Shown here one piece after another: positions 1 through 11,839 of a stretch of DNA of 64,000 nt. Each line of letters opens with the position of its first letter. The first letter of the stretch is position 1. This DNA comes from Strongyloides papillosus (taxonomy: Eukaryota; Nematoda; Chromadorea; Rhabditida; Strongyloididae). The notes under the pieces are model-generated. The model worked only from the letters and a program-made list of their open reading frames with translations. It had not been told where the DNA came from and did no database searches. Made by a program: the position numbers and the translations under genes. The stretch is taken from the NCBI GenBank assembly GCA_005656395.1, contig SRSI01000035.1, positions 620,001 to 684,000 of the forward strand, read 5' to 3'.

Positions 1-1276
1 CAATGAAATTATTATTAAAGTATGTTTCTGTATATATTTGAAAAACTGGAAGACCTCCCTTGATAAAAAGTTCCTCTTTACTAAGTATTTCAGATAATTT
101 TTCTTTTATATTAACTCTAAATAAATATCCTCTTTTTTTACCACATTCAAATGTTATAACAATACTGCCGAATTTATAAATCGACCATGGAGTTTCATCT
201 AACCAATTTTGTGATAATGTTTCTAATAATAGTTCAAAGATAGTCTCCTCACTTGAAGATTTCATTACATCAGTAAGGGCAATTTCAGGGTATTGGTAAA
301 GTATTGGCCATAGGAGTGTTTTGCTATCACTGTCAAACTGGACACACTCCTTCGTTGGTAGCTGTGAAATGTTAACTTCTAGAGATTCAAGATCGAATCC
401 TTTAACATTATCTAGATCTACTGTAGGGTAAACAAATTTAAGATTCCTTTTTTTGAAAGCTTTAAGATATTTTTCATTTTCATCAAGTTTCTTTTTCATT
501 AATAATCGTTCTTTTCTTTCATCTCTTTGTTTTATTGCAACTTTCTTACCTATCTCCTCTTTTAAACTTAGTACATCTTCATCCCAATTATTGGGAAGTG
601 GTTTTATACCATCGAGAGTTTTTAAATATTCCAGATTTTTTTCTAACCAATCTCTAGCTTCATAAACTTTATTTACATTTAATAGTGAACGTGTCATTCT
701 CGTAATACATTTAAAATTTGTTGGATCAAGTCTTAGAGCCCAAATACAATCTCTCTGGCAAGATCTATTATTACCGATTTCATAATTTGCTGCAGCTCTA
801 TTTCCATATAACTTTGACATCAGTTCTAAATCATTTGGTTTAAGTTTGATGCCGTTAGTGTATTCCTCACAGGCCCAGCGATACTTTTTCAATTTGAAAT
901 GTTTATTTCCATTTGTTTTGTGTTGCTCAGCATCAAGTATAATCTCTTCAGGTGTATCTCCAACATCGTATTTTAAGGCACGTATCGCTTCTATATACTC
1001 ATTGTATTCGGAGTTACCATCTTCAGGAAGTTTTGTCATGAAAGCAGGGTGTTGTGATATTTCTTTTTCCCATTCATCGTAGTTGAACTCCTTCTTTGGT
1101 GCATTTTTTTCATTATCCTATTTGATATAATAATTATTTTTCACGAGCTTCTAACATACCTTTTTTTGTGCAGCTAAATTATTAATAAAATCATCAAGTT
1201 CCTTATCCATCTTCTCTGCCAAAGCATTTCGTTCCTCATCGGTCCATTTTTTCTTTGAATTTCCACTAGAATCCAT
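1..1276 (-). CDS. ttc-4 (TTC4 orthologue): TTC4-like TPR co-chaperone, 3' end cut by window edge
   Basis: Two exons, 1160-1276 and 1-1117, are joined over a 42 bp intron (1118-1159, GTATGT...ATAG, phase 0). The frame stays open to the window edge, giving 411 visible residues. After a charged N-terminus, about residues 101-205 carry tetratricopeptide repeats (recognisable core: GNKHFKLKKYRWACEEYTNG, later NRAAANYEIGN and RLDPTNFK). A Lys/Glu-rich coiled linker follows, then the C-terminal 'wheel' domain with LLWPILYQYPE, typical of TTC4/Cns1. Family members are Hsp90/Hsp70 co-chaperones of cytosol and nucleus. The length matches the roughly 390-residue human TTC4, so little should be missing. 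The ATG at 1276 is the first in frame, followed by a WTDEER motif. It lies 155 bp downstream of the ePHD gene on the same strand. Confidence 0.9.
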
Positions 1277-1431
1277 TGTAGCAAAGCGAAAAAGGGAAAT
1301 AACACTTATTAAATTTTTAAATTTAAAAAATGTAAATAAATCTTATGGGGAGAAGTTGGTAAAATATCACTTGTAATTCAGATGACAAAAATGATAAAGG
1401 AAAAAGTTTACACAATGAAAAGTGAAATGAT
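1277..1431 (-). promoter_or_regulatory. Short intercistronic gap, possible operon junction
   Basis: There are 155 bp between the stop codon of the ePHD gene and the ATG of TTC4, both on the minus strand. Nematode operons typically have intercistronic gaps of about this size, resolved by spliced-leader trans-splicing. I see no textbook TTTTCAG acceptor directly before the TTC4 ATG, only pyrimidine-rich sequence, so this remains a hypothesis. Confidence 0.3.
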
Positions 1432-2171
1432 TTATTTCTTGTTTTTCTTAATAATACAATGATAATGGGTATACGAAGTAATTTTACCTTTAACTTTTAT
1501 TGAAGCACCAAACTTTTTACATTTTTTGCATGGTAATTTCCAGAATCTTTGAAGCTGATGACCAAGTTTTTCCAGTTTTTCTGGTACGATAATATTTATA
1601 CCATCGGCCTCTAGAAGGCATTGTTTGTGAAAGGCTATAAAATGTTTTTGAGGTTCGAAATCGAAGATCTCCTCATCTGAATCCTCCTCAGAATCAACTG
1701 CTTCTTCTTTTCTTTCTAATTTGAGTTCTAATGGGATTACAATAGGTGCTAAATTAACTTGGACAGGACCAATTAAAGGACCGGAATCATCCCAGGAAAA
1801 CGGCTCTTGAAAACACAAAGCACACTTTTTCTGTGTAGACAATTCAACTCTTTGAAAATTACCAGGAAAGATTAATTTCAGTACATTGTCAACTTTTTGT
1901 TCATAATCAATTATATCTTTATCATCCATCTCTGAGTATTTATTTCCAACTATTTCCCTTTTAAAAGTTGCTAGTTTAAATTTAAAATCCTTAAAATTTT
2001 TTATAAGATAAATCTCAAGTAGAAACTTACTTTTGAAGACTTTGCATGCCTTCCAATGAGATCAACAACTTGTTTCTTTGCTTCTTCATCATTCCTCTTA
2101 AATGAGGTATCTAAGTTTGCTTTAATCTTTTTACTATTTCTTTTCCTCGTTTTTGTAGCTTTAGATGGCAT
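1432..2171 (-). CDS. Extended-PHD (ePHD) zinc-finger protein, unnamed
   Basis: Exon 1 (2031-2171, 47 codons, very basic: MPSKATKTRKRNSKK) joins exon 2 (1432-1929) across a 101 bp intron (GTAAGT...CAGAG, phase 0), giving 212 residues. The zinc-ligand pattern is CALC, then FHKQC, then PCKKCKKFGASI, then YTHYHC at the C-terminus. This order (C-x2-C, H-x2-C, C-x2-C-x2-x-GA-I, H-x-H-C) matches the extended PHD domain of PHF6/PHF11/AF10-type proteins, which bind nucleosomes or nucleic acid. An acidic stretch (EEDSDEE) sits between the first ligand pairs. The basic N-terminus suggests nuclear or nucleolar localisation. The exact orthologue is not recognised, and the fold assignment rests on motif spacing only. 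Confidence 0.75.
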
Positions 2172-5100
2172 TTATAGTAATTGTATAAATTATCTTTGAT
2201 AATTGTAATATCTCAAAAGTACATTATACTTCTTTCCAATCTTGGCATTTTCCAAGTGAGAGTATTGTCAGTAATTGTTAACGGCTACTGTTAGTACTTT
2301 CCATTTTTGTATATGACAATTATAATTTTGTTGTATATGACACGTCATGTCATCGGCATCAACGATTTATATGAGAAAGAAGTGAAAGCTAATGGATTTC
2401 AAGATTGGGTACTTCATAACTATTTGAATTCAAGATTGTTGACAGTTGTTAAATATTGAAAAGGAGTTATATCATAACAAAAAATAAATTCTTATGAATG
2501 TATTCACAATCATGATTTATCCTCCCATAGTATTTAATTGGAAATAATAATTTAAACTATTTAAAATAGTAGCTTAAGATAATTTTTTTAATCTCGAAAA
2601 AAATTTGCATCTTAATATTTTCTAAAACAATGGTCCCGATACTTGGAATAAGTAATGATTGAAAATCTACTTATTAAATCATAAAAAGTAACAAATAATT
2701 ACGATGAAAGTTGGCAGTTAATTAAAAAATGTACTTCAGCACAAAGGGAATCTCCAAATCCTTCAATAAAAACCATATCAATAGAAAATTCAAACAAAAG
2801 TTCTCAATTTTATAAAGAATACTTGATAATTAAGATGCCAATATAATAAAAATTTTGAAAATATATAATTGTTATGGTAATCTATCAAATATTTATTACA
2901 TAGTAATATATTATTAATGTTAATAATTGATTATTGTACGTAATGTAATATCCCATTTATAATAAAGAAAATTACATTTTAAATTGTTTTTATGATGTAA
3001 TAATATATTTGAAAAGGTTATTTATGGGTTGGAAAAAGTTCGATTATTTATAAAAAAAGGTAATATATAATTTTAAATTATTTATTACTAGTTTCATTAT
3101 TAGAAAATTATAATCTATTATTACGGTCCCAATTTTATGATTTACAATTAGACTATGAAATTATATATTCTAAAAATTAAATTTTTTATGTTGTGGTATA
3201 TAAATGTTACTTTTTTGAATCAATAAGATTTATTATGTTCACTTTTGTTAATTCAAGCATGTTATAAATTTTTTTTGATATGACTGTAACTATATACTTA
3301 TTTTTAAGTATAAAAGTTTTGAATTTAAAATTTAGCTTAAACCAATGAATGAATAAGAAATTTTTAATTAATAAAGTCATAAAATAGTGTTTCATTTTAT
3401 AATAATTAAAAAGTTAATAACATTCTTTCATAATTTGGTCAAAAATTACAGAACTTTAGAATTGACTATTTATACAGAGTTTACATTATCTCTTATCTTT
3501 TAAAAATTATAATTTGAATAAGTAACCAATGACAATGCTTTTTATATACACAAACATTTTTTATATCAAATGAACTTTTGTTTTCAATCAAAAATCTTTC
3601 AAAAAAATAAATGTGAAATAAAATGTTATACTAAAAACATCATAACTTCATAAACTCTTTATTTCATTGATATAATCATATAATATAGCTTATTTATGAT
3701 TTTAGAATGTTTTCTAAATTATTATTTTTGTATTCCTATATATGGTGACGTCAAATTTTTTTAATAAAATTTAATTAATAATTTATTAAATGAATTATGG
3801 CATCCACCATATTTTTATTGTGACTTAAATTTATGTTATTATTTTGAGAGAATTTTTTTTACTGAAAAATAGTGTTTTTTTGGATTTTGAGATATTTTAT
3901 CTGATATTATTTAAAAAAATGTACTCGTAAACTATTGAAAAGAGTAATTATTTACATTATAGAAAATTTATGTAAAAATGATTTTTTTTATTGTATATTT
4001 ATTTTTCTCCATAGAGTAAAAGTTATCTTTAAGTAATCATAAATTATAAAAAATGAAATTCATCGATTCCCTTGGCGTCTTTACTTATCTAATAAAAGAA
4101 GCCATAATTGTTATAATATCTGATATAAGCAATAATCAACTAAATATCTTTTGACCTTATTATTTCCATACATATAAAATTTTCAAGATGTTTCCACTTC
4201 TTTGTTACAAGAACATAATAAAATTTTATATATTTTACCTAAAAACTATTTTATAAATCAAATATTTATTAAAAATTTACCACTATGTAATTCATTAACA
4301 AAATAGTTGTAATGAATAAATTCTAATTATAATAAGATTATTTACATGTCAATCTTGTTACTACTACAAAATAGACTTCAAAAATTATATAAAATTGTTT
4401 TTAAATTTATATTTAAAAAAAAAATTTAATAAGAAAATACTCAGATATGATTTTCTCATTTTTTTACATAATATTTGTTTTTTCAAACTACATTTTCTGC
4501 AAAAATATATAAGTAAATTTTTTATATTTATCATATTTCAAAACATCTATATCATAATATTAGTGTAGTAATAATAAGGTGATGTTCTTGGATAAAGAAT
4601 ATGACTTGTACTGGGTATTGTTTATAACAAAACATAAAAATATGAAGTATTTTAATTGGATTAAAAGACTTTCTGAAAATTTGATTAACGTTGTTTTTAA
4701 ACATTGTATTTTCATTTAAAGTACACCCATCTTAGTATTATTCTTTTATAAACATCAAAAAAATTTTCTCATTTTTACATATATATTGTTAAAAAAAACA
4801 ATTTTTAAGAATGATAATTAATATTAAAGATCTCTGTTCATTAATGGAAATATCCCCAACATCCATTTTTTTGTTTATACAAAATTAGCTATATACAAAT
4901 AATTAATTATTATCCAGGTTAATTAATATTAAATTTAAATAATACAATTTACGAATTAATTGGTGATAAAACAATTCATAATTACATTTCTTATTTCTAC
5001 ATTAATTTACAAATGCATCTATTCTTTATATAATATTCTCCTTTAGACGTTATTATTATATTTTGCCATGGAAAACTTTCATGTTTTTATATTTACTTCA

Positions 5101-7730
5101 TCCCAAATGAATAATATTTTTTTGATATATATTAAAATATAAGTAAGCAATTAGTATCAATGAATTCTATCTTTTTTTTATATTGCAAACATCATAAATA
5201 AGTTCATTAATAAATTTAATGGATGAATAACTTTTCTTAACATAATTACCAATTTTTTTTAAATTACATCATTCTTAAAAAATGTTTTGTTTAAAATTAT
5301 TTATCCTATACTAATATAAAACATTTTTTTATAATCTCTAAATAAATATATCTGCAAAATGAACGGTGTGGATGAGAATTAAAATGTATAGAACATAAAA
5401 GGCCATATTAAAATGAATAATATTATATATCTTCGTTTATTAAATATATGCTACAAAATATGATAATTAATATCCCTTTATGTAAGATATTTTATAAAAT
5501 ATGCTTATATTTACTTTATATTAAAAAGTTTTCTATAATCCATTACTTATTAAAATATTTATTAATTAAAAAGTTTTATACTTAGAAATTAATTCATGAC
5601 GTCTTCTAAAATATTTTTAGATAATAATAAAAATATGCTTATTAAAAATTATTACCTTCTTAAAAAAGTTTTAAAACCGCGTCATAATTTTTAAAAATAT
5701 ATCTTCTTTAAAACTACCAGTATACTTTTTTGTTATTACTATCAATAGTCATTTTATTTATCATTAATGTCTACCTTTATTATTTATTAACAAATTTTTA
5801 AAATATTTAAAATTGCTTCTATTTTAGAAATAAAAGATTATTCGCATCATTAATTATAAAGTAGTTTGGTAGATTAAAAAAGAGTAAATGAATTCTAACC
5901 GTAAAACTTTTTAATCTATACTTTATATTCCTATTAATTATTTTACATACCATTTTTTATAAGTAATAATTCATTTTAAATGACCATATTTTCTTTATGT
6001 CAATTTTTACTTGGGAACTCTAATAAAAAATGTTTAAATGTATTGTGATACTTTTTATTAATAGTTCATGTAAATATTGTGGTAAATGATATTAAACATA
6101 TTGTTTGATTAATATTAAATTTTATATGCATATTCATTTTTGTAGGAGGAAGAATAGATCTTCATTAATGAAAAATTCCAAATTTGTTATATTTAGTGTT
6201 TCACACATTTGTTAAAAAAGATTTTTATACTTGTAATTTTAATTTAAAATAAATACGGACATGCTTAATCCTATTTCTCTATGTGTTACAAATACTTCAA
6301 AACTTTCTGAAATAAATTCGTACAATTCCTTCCTACCATTTCTTCATTAGTTATGTTAAGAACAAGGATGACACATTTTATAACATATCACGCACTAAAA
6401 AATAATATCATCCAACAACATTGAAATGACCCTTAGTTTATAGAAGTATCTTTTCCACTAATTTGTTACAGATTTTGAATTAATACTTCATCCATCTTAC
6501 ATAATAATTAATTATTAATCTTATGCTCATTGCTAATAAGTATTTTTAACAAACTTTGTTAACTCTATATAAAAATGTATTTTTTAGAAGGTCAATTTTT
6601 ATGTGGTTGTTAACTTATATTATCCTTAACTATCAAGTATGGTAAGTGCAAACAATTTAATTTGCCATTTTTTTCTTATTTGTTCTTGTGAAGTAACAAA
6701 ATATTGTTGAAAGATATTTTAACTTAATGCAATTATAACAAATAATTAAAAATTTTTTTATTCTTAAATTCCACCTAATAATTGTTTTCTTCAATTTAAA
6801 TTCTAAATAAAAAGAAAGTTTTCAAATATAAATCGGAATAAGTCTATGAATATTATTAACATTTTTGTAAAAGTAAAGACAATTAATACAAAAATTACCA
6901 TTTCGCTTTTTTTAAAAAATATTATTTCCAAATATTTATGGTCTATATAAATTTTTTTAAATATATTATTTATAGGAAACTATTTAGCAAAGGCGTATTT
7001 AACATCAACTTAAAAAATATTACTCCTAATAACTAAATGTGGCATTAAAAAAATTATGGAAATAATTTCTACCAATTTTTTTTATATTTTTTAACCAAAT
7101 CTCTTTATATTCAATTAACACTTTTCTACTTTCTTTATCTATGTTATTTTTTCTCTTAACTCAAAATCATACAATAAATTTCTTTTAATTAAGTGCTTAT
7201 CACAACATTCTTAAAATTTATGACACCACAACATTATTATTTGGCATATTTTTGAAAGATTAAAGTCTTTTAAATCTCCAGTATAAAAAAATTATTAAAA
7301 TAATGTCTTTGCCATTATCTCTTACTAAAATGACAACAAAAAGCCATTGTAATTATTTTAGATACCATTACTGATAAAATTGTTGACACCTTATACATAT
7401 ATATTTGGTAGTTTAAAATACTATCAAAATATTTTATACATCATTTGAGATATGTTTTATATATGGCTTTGCTTTCTTAATTTAATGTTTCTAAATAACA
7501 AAAATTATCACGTTGCATATAACACTTTAAGTATTATTTCCATTTTCATAATATGTATATATATTTACATTAAAAAATATTTAAAAGTTTTCTTCTTTTA
7601 AACAATTTTTGATTTATAATATTTCATAATTTCAGTAGTCTACTAACATAAATGAATAAAATAAATTTAATTTTAATATATTTCGAGTTATTCCTTTTTA
7701 TTAATAAACAAATAAATTTCTTTCATTTAG
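2172..7730. other. AT-rich spacer, no gene recognised
   Basis: About 5.5 kb of very AT-rich DNA with stops in all frames. The only open frames are short, low-complexity Phe/Ile/Asn/Lys-rich runs that do not look coding. It separates the minus-strand ePHD gene from the first visible exon of the plus-strand membrane protein gene. One or more small 5' exons of that gene must lie here, because its exon at 7731 starts mid-codon. I could not identify them. No tRNA, rRNA or clear repeat was seen. Confidence 0.6.
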
Positions 7731-10700
7731 AGATAAATCAGAACATCTCTCTGAAAAATGCTCTAATGAGATTTCTGTTGATCCTAGATGAGTACACCTT
7801 ATTCTTGGGACACCGATTCCAAAATTCCATTATAGCATTCTATATTGGTATACTCCAACTTTTTGTCTGTCTGTGGTCATTGACTCAACATATTTATTCC
7901 ATATTTTGGTTCAAAAAGGTATGTTTCGGCATCAAAAAATTCAAAAACCATTTTCACTTCAAATATTTTAAAACATGAAAGTGCTTCTTTTTGGAAAGTT
8001 TTTTTAAAATGCTTTTCAAGATAATATAACATTTTATTAAGACGAGAAATAGATTATTTAAAATTGTACTTAAAAAGTGTGCTTTGCTACTTTTAGTTCT
8101 TAAACAAACCATATTTTACCTAATAAAGCACTTTTTAGATAGAGCAAATTTTTACTTCAAATTGCATATAGATAACTTTTTTAAATTGGTTTAATCATTT
8201 TAGTAGGATGCTGATGATTATCCCTATAATTAAACATAAAAAAAATATGAGGATCCAAAAAGATCAATGATCAGAAAATGAATTTCTCATAAATATAGAA
8301 TAAAATATATCTTACTTATTAATGTTTAACTTCTCTTGTCATCTCCCATTCTATACAAACCAAAAACCTAAATGCATAAATTTTTGAAGAGGTTTTTTTA
8401 ATCACTAAATTTTTTAAAGCAACAAAATACATGCTTTTCAAGATAAAAAATTAACTCTATAATTCATAATAAAATATAAATTCTATTAATGTTAAATTTA
8501 AAAAAAGGTTATATGAAAATGTGCTTTGTGAATTTTTATATAATTACGCAAATAATTTTATATTTTTTATAAAAAATTTCATTTTGTGACGACATTCAAT
8601 AAAAAATAACATATAGCAGTTGTTTTTATCTCCCATTACGCACAATTTTTGAGTATTTAATTTTTTTAATCTCTATTTTTCTTAGGATTTTACATCACTT
8701 TAGATTTGTTTTCAATTCTTTGCATGAAATTGTATCTTTATCAGTTCTTACGATTAGATGATAATTCTCAAAAACAATGTGATTAATCATCGAGATTTTT
8801 TTAGCATTAAAATTGGAACTTGTAAAAATATCAATTTCAAAATACATCTAATAACATTTAATTTGGTATAATCCTTGTAATTTTTTTTCATGCTATTTTT
8901 AATTTTAAAGTTTTCGAAATAATTGGCTGGATAAATATATCAAATTAAATTTTTTTCTGTACATGTCCTTTTACTAAAAATAAATTTTTTATGGCCTTAC
9001 TTTTTATTAAATTAAATAATTTAGGACGTTATTAGATAATAAAATTGTTTGTATAAGAGAAACCATTCTTATAGAAAAGTCATAGAAAATCAAAAGATAA
9101 TTAAAGATAGAAAATGCTATAGTAAAATTTAACTTTCTTTCTAATAAATAATTTATTTCAAAAAGTAGTTCCTTTTATAAGTATAATTATATTATTTATC
9201 ATGGAAGATAAAAATACATACATAAAAAATTTTTTTCTACAACAAATTTAAATCTAGGGGATTAACTTTTTAAAATATACTCTTTTATTGCAGGTATTAT
9301 ATTGCGATTTTACAAATTCAACAGAAGATGCCATTCCTGTCCTAACAAAAGTTGATGCCATTATTTTTGATGTTGGATTGTTTCATTCATTATGGGGAAT
9401 TAGTAGATGTGTTGCGGAGCATCTTGATGGTGGATATGGTAGATTCTTGTGGTGTTTATGCCATACTTTTGCATTGTTATTTTGTTTGCCATTTGCCTTT
9501 GTTCAACGTCCAAAACCACAGACTTTATGGCCATTACTTATTCAAGTAAGTATCTAAACTTATAGGGTGACCCGCATAGGGTCCCCATATATTTGCGTAT
9601 ACAACTCTGATTATTTTCTAGCTACAAATTTGTTATCGTAATTATTTTGTAACTGAGATACATAGCATTCTGATTTTATAAATTTAAAAAACATCGAAAT
9701 TCTGACAAAATTTAGGGTTATTTTAATTAAAAATTTAATTATAGTTTTAAAGATACATGTTCAAGATATTTTAGGCATAATTATAAAATGAGTTGCTTTT
9801 TTCAAAGTCAGTAACAATTCTAAAAATATTTTTTAATATAAAAGAGTCAGATTAATTGAAAGTTGAAAAAATATACTTAAATTTTAAAGATCAACAACCT
9901 CACCCTAAATCCAGATTTCTTTATAAAATTATAATGGCATGTATTTTTGGTACTAAATGACTATAATGCCAAATTTATATTTTAAAAATAAACAAAGTTA
10001 TATACGCAAATATCTTGAAAGCCCTACTCGGGTCAACCAGTATAAATAATTTTATTTTTGAAAAAATATTTTTTCTAGCAAAGTGCTTATGGAGTAGGAC
10101 TTTTAATTCTCTCATTAGCAGCACTACCAAAGATATTACCAACATTTATGGGAGATATAACAAAAGCCCCAGTGGCCTCCATTATGTTTTATCTCTTTGG
10201 AAGCTCTATGAATTTCTTTTTGGTAAGCTTAAAAATATCATAATTTTTAAAATTTAAATTTCAGTTATACATTTATTGGCATTGGTATTGGTATGTGGAA
10301 GCTGAATGGGATATTGCTATGAGGAAAAATTATAGTTCCAATTCGGGAATTGATAAGAAGAAAATATCTGCATTATGTGATAACACAAACTTCGTTCAAA
10401 GGAAAATTGGAACAGATGAGAATGCTATTAAGAAAAATAATATTGATAATGTTTTCCCAATTTATAATACAGCGGTAACTCTTAAAAGCAACCATAAAGT
10501 TAGTACAAACCCGGTAGAAATAGTTGAAGATTATGGTTTACGTAAGAATGATAACAAATATAAGATGTCATACAACGATGTAAATCGAACTCCAGACTTA
10601 AGCTTAAACACACCTCTTCTCAAAAAGGATCATTCTCTGATTCCTATGATTCATCTCTACAATCATCTAGAAATACGATTAAAATAAATCACAAACAAGG

Positions 10701-11103
10701 AAGTGTTATTTCACCGCTTTCTGAGACTATGTACACTAACCTCGTCAATGACTACAATGACATCATTGTTCCCATTTCTGATGACGAAAGTATTAATGAT
10801 AATCTATCTAAAAGTACAGAAGAACTTGATGTTTACCCACAAAACAATATCTATGACCCACGGATAGGAAAACTAATAAAACCAAAAATGTTTGGGAAGG
10901 CATCACTACAACTACATCGTACAAATACTCCATCAGATTACTCCTTCCACCACAGCATAACTGATTATGCTTTTTCAAATAAGATGTCACCTTATAGTAG
11001 CCGACATACCTCACCGAGAAATGATACACCTACACAAGAAGTCAAATTCCAAAACATCAATCGTAATCCGTATAAAAATGCATATCGAGTTTATGATTAC
11101 TGA
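7731..11103 (+). CDS. Multi-pass transmembrane protein, nematode, function unknown
   Basis: Four visible exons: 7731-7918 (enters mid-codon), 9294-9545, 10079-10222 and 10265 onward. Introns are 1375, 533 and 42 bp with consensus ends. Hydrophobic segments include IIAFYIGILQLFVCLWSLT, LWCLCHTFALLFCLPFAF, GVGLLILSLAALPKIL and VASIMFYLFGSSMNFFLLYI, so at least four membrane spans. An aromatic stretch follows (IYWHWYWYVEAEWD), then a long hydrophilic, Asn/Ser-rich cytoplasmic-type tail. In the tail the frame breaks near 10625-10630. The upstream frame stops at 10687, while the +2 frame from about 10621 stays open and coding-like to the TGA at 11103. A single missing A in an A5 run would explain this. 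The true first exon is not found. I do not recognise the family. Confidence 0.7.
9563..10040. mobile_element. MITE with TA target duplication in an intron
   Basis: The left end (from 9563: TAGGGTGACCCGCATAGGG, continuing to ATTTGCGTATA by 9601) is the inverted match of the right end (10001-10040: TATACGCAAATAT to CTCGGGTCAACC). TA dinucleotides flank both ends (9561-9562, 10041-10042). The element is about 478 bp, has no open frame, and fills most of the 533 bp intron between exons 2 and 3 of the membrane protein gene. The TA duplication suggests mobilisation by a Tc1/mariner-type transposase. The inverted repeats have a few mismatches, so it is not brand new. Confidence 0.7.
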
Positions 11104-11247
11104 ATTTTTTCTTTTTCGTTTTTTTACATTAATTACTACTAACTTATTTTAACGGGTATATTTAGAAATTTTGAAACAATAAATTTAAACAAATCATACA
11201 TCACTATACGTTGTTTATTTAGCCTAATAAAAACAATTTTTTTTACT

Positions 11248-11839
11248 TTATTTTATTGAGCCGTAGATGTCGTCTTTTTCCTTTGGAAGCTCAGTTTGAA
11301 TTGCAGCAATCTGTTCATCCCAACTTTTCTCAATCTTATCCCAATGTTGAAGTAATTCTTTCTTTCTTTGTTCACGTTTGTTGAAGTAATATGGGAATTG
11401 TTCTCTATCGGCTAGTGTCCACTGTTCAGTGTCAAGTAAATGATCTGGACCTTCACGTACACGATCAAAACCTGAGCCACCAGGATCCGTAGCAACTAAA
11501 AAAATACAGTAACTAATTTCACATAAGTAAACATACATCTAAATGGTTTAAAGTGTTTCATCTCCCATAATTGTCTACAACCATCGGCCAATAATAACTG
11601 AGATTTCCTTGAATCAGGGACATCTTTGTTAGCATCAAATCTAGCTCTCATCAAAACTTTTTGATAACGTACTTCAACTCTAAAAATTACGGAAAAATAA
11701 GAAATAGTCTTCAAGAAGAAGAAACTTACACATCACCACCGTACCAGGCATCAACTTCACGTAAGGCTCTCTTGTAAAGACGCATTACCTTCTGACGGTG
11801 ATTGAGAGCCTTCGTGAACATCCATGCCGGAGATTCCAT
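11248..11839 (-). CDS. NDUFB9 orthologue: NADH dehydrogenase 1 beta subunit 9 (complex I, LYR protein)
   Basis: Three exons (11730-11839, 11537-11679, 11248-11495) with 50 and 41 bp introns sum to 501 nt, giving 166 residues. The N-terminal LYR-type motif is MRLYKRALREVDAW (about residues 19-32). VRYQKVLMRARFDANKD and LLLADGCRQLWEMKH follow, then DPGGSGFDR and FPYYFNKREQRKKELLQHW. The order and spacing match NDUFB9/B22, an accessory subunit of the distal membrane arm of mitochondrial complex I, which binds acyl carrier protein through its LYR motif. It lies tail to tail with the membrane protein gene, with stop codons only 144 bp apart. No defect was seen. Confidence 0.93.

Noticed and set aside
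453..1082. Plus-strand open frames of 70 and 78 residues
   Set aside because: They are antisense shadows of the TTC4 exon 2.
7652..7730. ATG at 7652 as the start of the membrane protein
   Set aside because: The stretch to 7730 is T-rich and ends in TTTCATTTAG, so it reads as intron end. An upstream exon is more likely.
9288..9557. Separate start at the TTG of 9288 for the membrane protein
   Set aside because: That TTG lies inside the intron acceptor TTTATTGCAG. The exon begins at 9294.
10808..11152. Overlapping frames on both strands in the tail of the membrane protein gene
   Set aside because: They overlap the better coding-like plus frame and have no motifs.
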